A DNA stretch of 64,000 nucleotides from Diprion similis (lineage: Eukaryota > Arthropoda > Insecta > Hymenoptera > Diprionidae). Shown here piece by piece: positions 49,251 to 63,351 of this stretch. Positions within the stretch are counted from its first letter, which is position 1. Each line of letters opens with the position of its first letter. The notes under the pieces are model-generated. The model was not told the DNA's origin. It saw only the letters and a list, made by a program, of their open reading frames with translations, and ran no database searches. Where the stretch lies: positions 16,935,501 through 16,999,500 of the forward strand of contig NC_060114.1 of NCBI RefSeq assembly GCF_021155765.1, written 5' to 3'. The position numbers and the translations under genes are program-made.

Positions 49251-49637
49251 TTAGCATCCCAGAAGAGCTTTGCTATCGTTTGACCGAGGAATCGCCGAGG
49301 CAATATCCTCAGCTCTATTTATACACTGCTGTTTTCTAGTGTCCGTACATCGAGTCTTCCGTCTTTGAAACCAGTTGCAAAGTATTTTTATAACGAATAA
49401 ATTGGTTGAAAGTTGTCACCCGTATAGAGAGCGTATGAAAGTATCCGTTTTTCCTTCGTCTCCTTTTTCCAAACGATTGATCATTCGGTGCTAACAGCCG
49501 ATCCGATCTGCTGTCCTTTCTGCTGACGTCGTTGTCTCCGTTTTTTTTTTTTCTTTTTTTCCACATATTTCACATATTCTAACCATACACCGAAAAATTC
49601 AAATTTCAATATTTATAAAATTTCTTTTCTGTTCCAG

Positions 49638-50836
<1,199 letters not shown>

Positions 50837-52722
50837 GGAGAGAAATGGGCCTAAACCCCCTATCGTATCCTTGTACGCGAAAATAAATACGAAAGAGATG
50901 AACAAATGAATATATACATATATATATATACATGTATATGCCTGTGTGTACATGCATCCACGCACGCACATATATATGTATATGTATTTGAATCTGAACA
51001 CACATACCAGTGGGGGCGTAAAACGAGGGTTCATAGGAACGGAATAAAATACAGAATGGGGAATAGGGAAATAAACCGAACGGAAGGACAGTATAATAAA
51101 CAAGTGATGCAAGGAAAACAGGTGGGCGTGGCCGGGTGGGACTCTTAAGTTTCAAAACCGATTGAAAATAGGAAGATGGGGAAGATGACGAGGAAAGAGA
51201 AGAGCAAGACATTCGAAGAAAATAGTGTTTTCTCAAGCACTGGACACAGAGAGGATTGGAGAGGAGGGAGAGACAGAGATGGTTATTGTATATACGTTGG
51301 TCCGGGGTGGCTCGTGTGAAAGGTGCGGCTGTAGGCGTACAACGGCGATGTCTTACCCTGTGACTTCGGTTATCACTGTAGGAGTTTTGCATAAAAATTA
51401 TTAATTAATAATATTATATATTTAGGAGAAGAAAAAAAATAATAAACAAATAAGGAGATGATAATGGTGGTGATGACGATGATGATGATGATGATGATGA
51501 TGATAATGATTATTATGATGAGGAAAGAAAAAAACATGTTTTGGGTGTACGCCGGTGTTGGCCAAGCCCTCACGCACCATCGCTCGACGTACACCTCTCT
51601 TATATAATATAATAGTAATTATACATAGACAGTACATACATTATTATTAATGATTATTATTATTATATTATTATCAAAGCATCAAAATATTCGTAAGTTA
51701 TCAACCGTTTGTTTCTCGAAGACGATTTATGGTTCTTTTTTCTTTCTCTTTTTAAAAAAAATTTTTTTCTATATCTCCGTATTAAAGCCAATAATAAAAA
51801 AAATTCAATAAATGTTAAACGTTGGTTTAGTCGTTCGCAACCTCTTACAGTTGGTTGGATCCTTCCCTTACTACGATAGATATTAAATTATTGCTCAATA
51901 TCGATTGTCAAGTTGAACAGATAGAAGTAGATTTAAGCCTAATTCAAACCTTCAACTAAGCGATCGTTGAGCAAAACTCTAACTACATGAATCGATCATT
52001 TTGACGATAAATTCTTCTCGGTATTTTTTATTTATTTTTTTTTTTAAACTTCTTTAATAATATTCGTACATGTAAAGATAGCTAACTTGTAAGAAAGAGT
52101 TTAGGAGTAATCAATTTCAAACGTTTTACGTTTAGTATGGAACGATGTGTGAAAAGATTTATTTTCACTTATATGAAGTTGCCAATCAACATATTGTGCA
52201 AGTGTACCGGTGACACAAACTTTTTTCAACCTTTCCTTTCGGACGTCCGAGAAGCGTCAATGGAATTTTGCAATTACATATCCATTTCTTCGATGCGAGC
52301 AGTTAACGCATTCCGACGATTTTATTCTCGTTTCGATTAATTGAATGCACATTTCCTCATTGACATGACTAGAAGAGTGTATTATTAATTAATTCTTGCA
52401 ACTCTGCATTCTGGCTTATTACCAAAGTGGCAACAATACGTTGCAAAAAAAAAAGCCAACAAGCATTCCCGAAGATTCTATCGCAACTTTTCACATATTA
52501 TGCAACTTCTTTGAACTTCGCAATATTGCCAATTATACACGTATGAAAAAACAGAACGACGATAGTGAAATTTGATTTGAATGATAATTTGAGTGATAAA
52601 ATCGCGTCTATTAATATCATCCAACCATTGACCATTTTCAGCTTAGTAGTACAATAGCTGCTACAACAGACTTGGCAATATTGCAGAGACAATACAATAT
52701 TTCTTCTCGACTATTCTACTCA
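50837..52722. other. 3' regions of Rap1 and the carboxylesterase; no further gene
   Basis: The left part is probably the Rap1 3' untranslated region: AATAAA at 50,882-50,887 lies about 46 bases after the stop, with others near 51,045 and 51,070. Then come GT/TA-rich and GAT-repeat sequence (about 51,465-51,505) and AT-rich DNA. The right part should hold the esterase 3' untranslated region; a minus-strand AATAAA occurs at 52,321-52,326, about 400 bases after its stop. Open frames here are low-complexity (His- or Ile-rich from the GAT repeat) and were not called. Confidence 0.55.
51465..51505. repeat. (GAT)n microsatellite
   Basis: About ten GAT/ATG triplets, with flanking GGTGGTGATGAC sequence. 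It generates false His- and Ile-rich frames. Confidence 0.85.
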
Positions 52723-55700
52723 TCAGAACAATCCGAACCTCCTAACGAACACCGGCTCCGCAACGATACTCTGCAACACCGCGGTGAAAAAAACAAAGCG
52801 GAAATTGGACGAAACGGATGTGAGAGACTGGGCGGCTGATGTGTTGTTACAGTCACAGGACCTCGCCTCCTCGAGAACAATGGGATAATACTCGTTCCAA
52901 AATGCGAGCGCCTTGTAGTCGACGGCGTTGTGATCGCTCATATTGATGGTCCTGTCGATCAGTAAAATGCCGGGATTATCCTCGGTGTAGGGCTCCCACC
53001 TGACCCCGATGCTCGTCTGCGAGGGGTTCGCGGTCTTTACGAAATTCGAAAAGAGCATCATCATCACGTCGGACATCTTCTTGTCGGCCGGGTTCCACTG
53101 CACGGTGCTTGCTGCGTGAGGAAGGCCCCAGACGAACTGGAGTTCGAACATGTGCGGGACACCAGCCCAGTCGGGAACACCCTCCGTGGACATAGCCGTC
53201 CGCGGGCGGTAGTCGAACCGATAAACAAAGGCCGGCTTCTGCCGCGAGACTTTTCCTGCAAGAAGAGTGAGACCAGCGGCGTAGTTCTTCTCGGTCTGAA
53301 GGTCGAGGTACCGGTCCCTCAGCACCATTTCGTCCTTGGTCGGGGGGTAGGGTTTGTAGTAAAAGAGCACCGATTTCACCAGCATATCCGAGTCCACCTC
53401 GCAGGTGGTATTGTCCTCGAACTTCTTCGCCGCGGCGGTGATCTCGCTGTCTATCAGCGCCTCGAACTTCTCCGAACTCAACGCCCCGTCTGCGTTTTCG
53501 TCCTGTCCGTTACCAATAGACTCGATATAGGCCAAGGCCTGCTCGTTGTTCGAATAGCCGACCAGCAAAGGAACCGCGTTGAAGTTGCCCATTTCCAGTG
53601 TGACCAGCGGATCCTCCGGCAGGAACGGCTCTGTCTTGTTGTTCGTCTCGTAGTCGACAATTGGGCCCCACGTTTCTATGAACGAGGATTCCTGCACTAG
53701 GATGTTGGCTTCGACGCGACGGAGACACTTGATGAGATCCGTTGACGGGTGACGATTGCACGCGAACTTTTCCGCTATCTGGTCTACCACCGGAGCTTCT
53801 GTCTTCGGCGATCCAACCGACCCGATAGCGTCTCCGCTCATCGCTATTGCCTTGGAAAATTTCCCCCGACTCAATGGACTCAGCATGTGAAGACCCACGC
53901 TTATCGCTCCCGAACTATGACCGTATATTACCACGTTGTCCGCTTGGCCGGAAAAGTATTGAATGTTTTTCTGCACCCAGTCCAACGCTGCTATCTGGTC
54001 CAGCATTCCGTAGTTGCCAGGTGCCTCTGCGTCCGTCGTCGTGAAGAATCCAAGGATGTTCAGCCGGTACGCAACCGTCACGATCAGCATCTGAGCACGT
54101 CAAAGTCACGGTCAATTGGGATCGGATATTTGAAAGAAGAGTCAAACATACTCGGAAGAAATTTACTTGGAAAATATATGTATGATTTCGTATCTTATTG
54201 TGTGATCCTCGTTGATTTCTAACGATTTCCTAACTTTCCTAGCGGAAGACCTACCGGATTAGAAAGGATCACAACAATCACTGTGGATCACCTAAAACAC
54301 TGAGGAATCATTTGAAATCAACGGAAATCATTCGGTTAATTGGAAATGAACGAAAGTACGCAGTAAGATGGATATCAATAGGAAAAACTCAGCATCAGTG
54401 TTGATAAATTAAAACCATTAACCACTTACAAAGATTTCTATAATTTTCAACACTTTCACGCGATTTCGAGTAATGATTTCAGTTATCTCGATTGATTCCT
54501 CATGATTTTTACGGACATTTAAGTCGTTATGAGTTCTTGTGATTAACAATACGATTTCCAATTACTGTTAGATTTGGGACTTCCCTGACTCAACAGGACG
54601 CGACATTAATATTCTGAGACGACATGAGAACTTTGGCTATTATTAGCAGATTCAGATTGCGCGGAAGCTAATAAATTTGCAACTTATTACTCTGGTTGAA
54701 AACCTGCAAAACAGAATTTTAGTTCCCCAACAATACATGAAGTAACCCCAGAACCACTTTCATTATTCAAATTCATCGCGAATTCGCATAAATTTCCGAT
54801 CCTCCACGCGAATATCAAGTCAGTTGATCCGTTGCGCTTCGATTCATTGATCTAACATCATCCTAAAAATATCTTTATCGCAGCTGACATACGTACAGGT
54901 ATAGAGGATAAATGAATTCGTTTCATAGCCGCACGATATATCAGAAAATTTATTGCGGTAGAGGTTACGTTCAGGAATAATTCCGCTCAACGAAAATTTG
55001 CGAATAATATCAGTGTGACTATCTCCGAATTCTAACCGATCAAGTTCGGATAAAAATTCATGGTCAAGGTCCTGATCCGCGATTCCAGGTCCTGGCATGT
55101 ATATGTACTAAAAATTGAAGTAAGGGTGACCACGCAATTACGCAACTCTTATCACGTGCTGGCCCCTAACTATTCCTTATTTTCACCCTCCGATCCCTTG
55201 CGATAAGTCAAGTTCCAAGTCATATCTTGAACCCTGTGCCGTAGGCAGCACAGAAAGTCTCGTCGATTACTCGCGCTCTATCAGGCCGTAAAAAAGCGAA
55301 ATCCCAGAATCGAGTTATGTATTTTCACGCGACGGGTATTATACACGCAGTAACTCCTGCAGCACTTTTGCCAGTCTAGGTTATTTGAGGTACATATCCA
55401 CTTGGGAAAACAAAAGTGATAAGATCTGTAGAATAAGTTCACACTTTTCTTCGCCTTCCTTTTTCAAGCTAGACGTCCACCTCGTACGAATTCGTGCATA
55501 TAAACCGTGACATACCTACGTTATCATGCACAAGACTCGGCGTCGTTATGCATGTCTCCGAAACACGCGAAACATCCGGATTTAATGACAGTAGTTTCAT
55601 ACACGACTATCAATAGCATGCTATGGATCGATTTCGACGAGAGTCCTGCGACCTTTTCAAGGCCGATTCGAACTTTCCAAAGCGGAGTATCACTGGGTCC

Positions 55701-58700
55701 AAAGCCTACCTTCTGTTTGATCGAGAAGACTGTCGCGTCCCAAATCGCTGGAGTCCCGGTGTTGAAATCTCCTCCGTGAAACCAGACCATCACCGGCCAG
55801 CCTTCGCTCGGAGGATTGCCTGAAATAAATTGAACGGATCGGTATGACAAACGAAAACACCAGACACGGGATACGTCCAAGAATACTGACGCCAAATTTC
55901 AAGTGAATCGGTCGAGCCCATAAAACGTATCGACGAGCAAATTGACCAACATTATTTTCAATGACAATGCTTTCTACTGATTGATTCTAGTAAGAAAATA
56001 CTTGAGTGAATCTCGATCTATACACACATCTTTATAACATGGTTAACCCTTTCAGTCACATATTTTTTCACTCAATATTTTGGCCTCAATTTTGTTACTC
56101 AGGGGTTTTTGGGGTCGCTGATCACGAATCTAAAGTCAGAATTTGTATATCCTTCTGAAAGAGTGGCCTATAAGTGTTATTCCCGACTTGATGATTTTTG
56201 AGGTAGAACACTGAGCATCGCACTATGACTGACAGTCATAAGCCTTTACAATTGCACTATTAAAAATTGCGAGCCAAGATTTTTCGAAACAGGTTTTAGC
56301 CCGGTTCCCTGTGCCCAACAATTGCGTTACTTCAAACAGAACACTGTGAAAAGCAAGCATTCGCACACAATTGCGTTTGCTTGGCGTCAGCATATGATCT
56401 GCGGTAAGAGTTTCCCAAGTCTTTAACTCTCTGCAGTACCTGTACTATATACAATAATATTGTACGTCATGTGACTCAGCAGGGTTGTTCAGCTGGAAGG
56501 AAAGTCGAGCCTGCGGATGATTGCGGTAATTCCATGAGCCTCGCGATGGCGATCTATTGGCCCAGTCGCATTTTCCAGGGTTTAAAAGCCGCATCCAAGG
56601 TCCGCGTGATATGTACACGAAGGGAGCGAAAACCCAGCTAAGAATGGCGATGGAATGATTTTGGGGGGTGGAGGAGACGGCTTCGTGACTATTAGCATCG
56701 TATCATGGCATCTGCGGGGAAGGCGAACGGATTGCGTGTCCAAAGCACCGTAACGTTGCAACACAAGCATCCCTTCCTCTCCACCAACACTTTAAAACTC
56801 GTATACTTTATTCCCTTATCGATCCAAGACCGTTCAGCTTGTGTCCAAATGGCAATTCTTTCTTTGTCGTTGTTCCCGCCAGCCCAGTTGCGGTTTGGCT
56901 GTAAAGGTGCCCCAGTCCGGACTAACTGCACATGGCTGCATAAGTGTGCCAAACGCCGAGTACAGTGAAGCAGGTCTGGTTAGTTTGGTGTTCACAGTCG
57001 ATTTGTCGTACGCTTTGAAATGGATTTTGGTAATACACAGATGAGTGGCCACCGACGATCCCGAGATTTTGATCAGTATATGATTTTTTTTTTCTACTTT
57101 CGACAGAGAAAATGTCACCGTTGCGTTCTTATAGGACGTATAATGTGAGTATCGTGGCGTTGGCTAGTTTTGTACACCTGGGGTTGTTTATCGCAACGAT
57201 TACTATCGTCATCTTCAAGGAAACTGAAAGCCCATTACCCGAGGCGGTGTATTATATGCCCTTGGAAAGTTCTCTCGTTATATAGGTTCCTGCATGCAGG
57301 AGTCGTAAAGAAGTAAAGCATCGATTTGATATAAGGGTTGCATGTGCGTCAGACGTATAAAGCTGACGGGCTGACTACCCTGCCGGAAATTTCATCAAGT
57401 ATAATCCAAATCATCTGGTTAAAGAAGTAAACAAATGACTTGGCTCGGTTTCACACCGATACTGAAATTCACTTCTCACGAAGGCTTCGGGGGCTTGACG
57501 ATTGACCGACTGATTCTTCGCATCCGGAATCGATAATCTCAGTTATAGGCAAACTAATTCCACACTTTGGTATTCCTGTCGGTTCCAATTCGCTTCTAGT
57601 TTTCCACAGTTTTCACATTGGACTGTATGTATTTCGAAAATTTCATCCCCGTTTACTTAATATGTTTAAATCCTTCTCTAATGGTCTGCGAATATTGTAA
57701 CAAAGGCCCCTGTGAATAAATTTGCAACACCGCGTCAATGGATTTTAATTTTAGTCAACTTTCGAGGCTTGTAAGCTCTTTGTCACGACGAACTTTAACT
57801 TCGTGTTGCTGCGGAAAGAACTTTCTGCAGTAAGATCGCGTGTCGTTGGGTGGTAAAAATTGTAAACGAGAAAAACCGATTTCAGTTGGCACAAGGCTCT
57901 GTCTCAATATTTCCATTTTTTTTTTTGATTTAACTTACATCAACATGTTTCATTCCTGAATTTTTCTCTACTCGGACTATTCACAATTCAGAATGAGTAT
58001 GTCCACGTCAAATGATAGGAAGAGGTTAAATTCTTTATTCTATTTTGGTATTGAACTGCTCTGCATCAAAGTCTCACTTAAATTTCAGTTAATACAATTA
58101 AGCCGTGATGCTATTTGCTTTTAATTATAGACCGCCATTTGTTAATCCGCAATTCTAAATCAGGAACCAATTTGTCACCTTAGCAATTCAAATGCCAAGG
58201 CACACCTTGCCAAGTTAAACCGCTTGACGTTCATTCTTCCGCCAGGAATTTCCATCGACCCGTTATCACAGCGAATTTACCATATCATGACAGTAATTAA
58301 AAAATTGCGCAAATTTTTTCTAACTTTCATTCTTAGCACTAGAGTAAAACGATACATATCTCGATTACCGGATGACTTATATGAGGAAAAGTTTATGAGA
58401 TTTGAGCTCACCATCAGGCACGAAGACATTCAGGTAAAGACAATCCTCGCTGACTCCTGGATCCTTGGCATCACTGATGGCCAAAAGACGGAGGTAAGTC
58501 CGTTCATGGAGCTTTCGTCCACCCTCTACTTGCTGACAGGATGGAGCGTAGCTGGTGGCGTCTTTGACCCCGGACCACGAGGGTAGCGGGTCTGTATTAG
58601 GCGCAACAAATCGGAGCTCGCGAATCGGAGGCTGTGCATAGGGTATTCCAAGGTAGGCGAAAACCTTCTGTGTCCGCATCCATGTCATCTAATTAAACCA

Positions 58701-59570
58701 ATTTAATTACTAAAAGTTAGAGCAACAGAATTTGGTTAACATCGAAAGATGAAATGGTACTCCGACCTCTTCGCGAATGAACAATGATTATAATCACACA
58801 ATGTACCTTCTGATTACATGCGAAATGGAAAATGACGTGTTGTGTCAAGAGTACCAAAAAGTTTCGATAAAAATGTTACAACCGCTCTTTCAGAGTCCGG
58901 TAATTACAGGGTTGTTGCCGACACGGATCACGTGACTATGAACATTTGTCCCCCCTTACACCTTGGGAAAATGCTTATTATTGACAAATAATGATACGAC
59001 TTTATTTGAAAATAATTTGTGAACCGTGAAGAAATCATATTTGACTGAGAGAGATGACAGTTTATTGTAAATATTGAATTTCAGTTTTTGCATAGAAGCA
59101 CCCGAGTCGAGTGAATGAATTCTTTGTAATAGATGTATCACTCAATTCGAGATCTTAAACACCTGACTGCATGTTTAGTTTATAATTTCGATTAATACTG
59201 GAAAATTTTTCATTTGGAACTTGGCGTGCGGGTATGTTATTGATTGCCATAAGTACGAATTGCTTTGTATAGGAACGTGGTTAACATGTGCCGTCGATCG
59301 AAAGATACCACTCCATCTTTTAAAATGCACGGTTAAATAGGCGTGGTAATGCGATTGGTGCTTAGTAAGAAGTCAGTGCAGTTTTGTCCGTGCATATTAA
59401 AACCTCACCTCCTTTCCAACCAGACTACCCTGAAGGGGTATCGAGATCGTTGGTGGTTCCCTGCCGACGCCTTGGCGAGCATGAGTTTTCTGGGAATCGA
59501 CGACGGGAATCCCATTACAGAACAAGGCCAACAGGGACAAAGTGAAGGCGAATCTCGTGCTGTTCTTCAT
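52723..59570 (-). CDS. Carboxylesterase type B family, secreted (alpha/beta hydrolase)
   Basis: Four coding exons on the minus strand: 59,570-59,409, 58,688-58,412, 55,819-55,710 and 54,090-52,723, phases consistent, giving 638 aa. The chosen ATG precedes a signal peptide (about residues 1-26, hydrophobic core FAFTLSLLALF); an in-frame ATG lies 24 codons upstream. Landmarks: GIPYAQPP, EDCLYLNVF (second family signature, about 135-143), oxyanion loop HGGDF (about 161-165), nucleophile motif GHSSG with Ser242, acid Glu366 in GYSNNEQ, and His496 in GVPHMFEL. Ser242 lies 81 residues after the oxyanion His, as expected. Paired Cys 105/137 and 294/305 match family disulfides. The serine motif is GHSSG rather than the common GESAG. 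A hydrophobic stretch near the C-terminus (RFVFFTAVLQSIV) may be a membrane or GPI signal, but it is interrupted. Substrate unknown; likely ester hydrolysis outside the cell. Cholinesterase identity is not supported. Confidence 0.92.
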
Positions 59571-62500
59571 CGTGTTTAACCACGGACTGACGACTTGCTG
59601 CGACCGAGCAGGGCCTTCCAATGGTGCAGGGTAGCTTGCCAAGCGAGATCGCGTGACTGAATTCGTCTCGTAGTAAACTCCATTCGAAAGGACCTGCGCT
59701 CTAGACTCTCTTCGTATTCGCGTCTCGGGCTTCTATAATATATCATTTATCACAAACTGATTATTATTATCATAATTGCTGTGCTATTGGGTGCCTACCT
59801 ACAGCTGCATGGTCTTCCTTTTTATCGATAACAACAGTTCAACAATCAGGCCTTGAGGTCGCGAAGAGGAAGTTGGACAAAGATTTCCGTCCAGTGTTCC
59901 TTATCAATTCCCTCCAGAACCGCAGCCCGACAATCTCACAATCCATAATCTACCTTTTCCGCTTGTGTATATAACAACGTCTTTGCTTGTCAGGACAAGC
60001 TATTAATGGAGTTGAAAAGAATTGCAGAAAATAATATCGAAACTCCGACAAACCTGTTTTCTGAAAGGTCTCTGAACGCTGTTCGCGGCTTCGGAAGATA
60101 TCTCTTCTCTTTATCTCTGCGTTGGCTCATTTGTGATGACCTTGTACAGTGCCGAGAGTTAATTCTGTGCAGTTCTCGTTCTGCTAAATTATGATTACCT
60201 TGCGTCAAGCTCGTACACAATGTGCACAGTGTCCACTGACAAGATCTACGACATTACTTAATGTCTCTCTAGAGTAATTACCTCGAGTGTTATCCACTGT
60301 GCACCGTTCGCAATTCGACTCCTAAATCTAGCATGCCTTCATACCCTCAGAGATCCTAGAATGCGATACCGCCGGAACTAGACCTCGGGGTCAGACACGT
60401 TCTAGGCTCAACATCATCACCTACTTTCAGCCGGCTTGAACTATAAACGGTGCATGATAAATAATACTCGGCTAATTTTGGCTATGATCGGCACATAAAA
60501 TCCAAAATTTATGCATCGATACATTAATTACAAAATTCGGTTTCTTCACACTGGGAAACTGAAAAATATGGTTCGAATTTTAGCGAAATATATTTTTCGA
60601 ATAATTTCGCAAAGAGAAATTTGTTCGCACGTTTGTGTTAAAAAATGTATTTGGCAAGTATAGTTATAGATTATAGGAAATAATTCCGTTTAGTTAGAAG
60701 GTATATCGCTGTTACGGTTTATAAAACAAAAACGTACGCTAAATAAGTACGTAGGACACACGTGGTATCGTTTAATCACTTAAATTAATTAATAGTATTG
60801 AAATGGACTCGCGTTTCAAATAAATGTGGGTTCGTGAGCTTGATTAACGGAATCAATAAAAGGCGCTAGATAAAATGTTTGGAGAAAAATGCTTTTAATG
60901 GCAATTCTAGTTTAAAGTCTGAAACAGGACTGTTTTTACAATAATAGTGGTTGATACAGCAACCCTATTAATTTTATGACATAAGAACGCTTATACTTCT
61001 TGCGTCACAAGCCGACTAATAGATCATTTGAAAGGGGGGTAAAACGGGTGATTTTATCCTTTGTAACAGTATATTGTACACCAAGGGAGCGAAACGGTCG
61101 CTCCTGTGGTGCACACGATATTTTTTTCCAGTATGCACGGATGCGGATTTTGCTTCCTATAGTGAGGTTAGGACTCATACCGTCCGAGCGTTGTTTTGTA
61201 GGCGATCTCTTGCGCAGCCCGTCTCTAAAAACCAATCGTGTCGCGCGTCGAATGAAAGCCATCTTGGATTTTCAACCAATCGCATTCGAGGTCATTTAGC
61301 GATTTTCAAAATGGCTTCCATTCGGCTAGAGGTCAACCACTGAAATATGGTCTGCGCAGATTGGAACAAAAACACGTCCACCGGAGGAACACACTTTGTT
61401 TTCTTTGACATGCCATGCTCCCTCGTTACGGGGAGCAAAACCGGTGTTTTCGTGCATGTATGGTAAAAAAATATAAGTATATGGATTTCTTATTGCTTTT
61501 TTCGTAACCTGTCTTTTTTTTTTGTACAAAAATATTTTACATCATTTTCGCACGAAACATAGTCTGCTTAAAATTATTGCTAGCACGCAAGTTTGAGGAA
61601 GAAATTTAAGAATAGAAAACTCTCTTCGTTATACAGTAATATTAACTTACAGTCGGTACGAAGTAGTGAATTGTTATGGAATACAGTTTCGAATGATATA
61701 AAGGAATAATTGGAAATTGATTCAATGTCCCAATAATTGGACGAAAAAAATTACAATGAATATTATCCGTGCACAAGAACCTTTCTATTCAGACGTAAAT
61801 TAAAAATATAATAAGATCTAGAAACGTTTGGAGAAATATTGCAGATCCAATGTATTGACAGCCTTAAGGATCCATCAAATATACGCCAGGTTAAGTACTC
61901 AGTCGATCCTCTATTATTTAAACTGCTTAATTGCTCCAAAAATATGAGGATCTATAAATTGGGGTTCCATGAAATTCGCGTGAAAAAATGTTCTCAAGAT
62001 ACGAACATTGAATTAAGACTCATAACAGTAAAAAAAAAAAAATGATAACCGAGAGAAAAAAATATTCTCAGATCAATCGACGGTCCTCAATTTTAACATT
62101 TCTCAATTACCATGGGTGCTTAATTTCAACTTCTTACATAAATGTTCACTAATAAATAATAATAAAAATCGGTTTACGATAAACTATATTTACATTTGAT
62201 TTTCAGCGTGGTAGTTTCCGTGAGATTTGAGTCAACCGTTGCAATTTATTGTAAGCTGTGGGCTGAATTTTTTTCTCTTTTCTGCATCAAACTCCGTGCA
62301 ACTGAATTACAAAGTAAAAATGTAATCTTTCTTTTTTGCCGTACTTGTGTCCAACCGAAAAACCAAAAAGCAAACAATTAACTCAAGGCTCGATCTACCG
62401 CCGCATCATGGTGTTCTGCCTTCTGGCAAACTGTACATTGTTCTTAACATGTATACGATAATTATAAACACTGTGAATTAAATCAGATAAAAATTACAAT

Positions 62501-63351
62501 TATAAGTATATGAAAGTTATTTTCACTCAAGCCATTAGTCACGCATTAGTCGTACATTACTAAGGCACGTGTTTATGTGTATAATATATCCTTACAACTT
62601 TTTATAAAAAAAAAATCCATATAACTTGATATGCCACGTTCAAAGACATTTCAGTGCGACATGCGTACATGCGGACGTAAAAACATGGAGAAACGATGTT
62701 TGGAACTTAGTTGGAACTCAAATATCGCAGTCTCAGTCTAAAATTGTTTTAACAAATTATACAATCAAAAAATTATTCGAAAGAAATGCATCGAAAAAGT
62801 TAAATTAAAATCAAAATCAAAATACTTGCGAGGGATACAAAATGAAAAGCTAGTCACACTTTGTCAAATGTCCAAAGGACCAAATTCAAGTTGAAATTTG
62901 GCTGCGCGTCACTTCGTTGTTACATATATATATATTTTTTTTTTTTTCAAATGTTCACAATGCAAAATTTTCGTTGTAAATTCAGTCGCCGTTATATGTA
63001 TATTGTGTATATATGTATAATATTCAAAACACTCTTTGATATATTCAAATTACGAATACGTGTATATTATAAAATAAAATATTAATAGTAGTATGCGTAT
63101 ACGTCTAATATGTATACCTACAATTACGTCTAAATATATTATTCTAGTATTTTTTTTTATTCTACACTTTCTACACAAATTTTTTTTACCTCGTTTTGTT
63201 TGTTGTCTTTTCTTTTTCTTTTCCTTTTTTTTATCTTAAAAAAAAAAGAGTCGATAGATCTTCTAAACATTGTCCAGTCTTAGAGTCTATTTATTGCGAT
63301 TAGAATATCGCTTGTCGCGTTATATTTATATCCCCGTTCTAAAGCAATTCT
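59571..63351. other. Intergenic region; no gene recognised
   Basis: The first kilobase should include the esterase promoter and leader (minus strand). The right end holds the 3' untranslated region of the gene at 63,352-64,000, with a minus-strand AATAAA at 63,290-63,295, about 57 bases after its stop codon. Between them the DNA is AT-rich with scattered homopolymer runs. A CpG-richer patch at about 61,000-61,450 has small hairpins (GGGAGCGAAACGGTCGCTCC and CTCCCTCGTTACGGGGAG) and could be a degenerate repeat element. Open frames are short and lack recognisable domains. Confidence 0.5.
63290..63295 (-). other. Candidate poly(A) signal of the gene at the right edge
   Basis: Minus-strand AATAAA about 57 bases after the stop codon at 63,352-63,354. 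Motif match only. Confidence 0.45.

Larger units (their letters stand above)
36022..49637 (+). other. Long gene-free stretch, probably the first intron(s) of Rap1
   Basis: No coding exon was recognised in either strand across about 13.6 kb. Open frames of 60-95 codons here are low-complexity or lack any recognisable domain. It contains a TATA-bearing promoter candidate, two further CRE palindromes, a pair of 150-base direct repeats, a cluster of near-palindromic repeats at 46,265-46,525, a CpG-richer block near 49,000, and several microsatellites, each listed separately. The large size and scattered motifs suggest a regulatory intron, which is an inference. Confidence 0.5.

Noticed and set aside
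36022-49637. Additional protein genes in the long gap before Rap1
   Set aside because: All open frames are 60-95 codons, lack recognisable domains and do not join by plausible splice sites.
51373-51637. His- and Ile-rich open frames
   Set aside because: They are produced by the GAT repeat and AT-rich DNA.
53116-54222. Plus-strand open frames of 157 and 194 codons
   Set aside because: Both lie antisense to the large esterase exon and reflect its GC-richer codon pattern.
52723-59570. Acetylcholinesterase or neuroligin identity for the esterase
   Set aside because: The active-site motif (GHSSG), oxyanion loop and surrounding blocks differ from cholinesterases, and neuroligins lack the catalytic serine that is present here.
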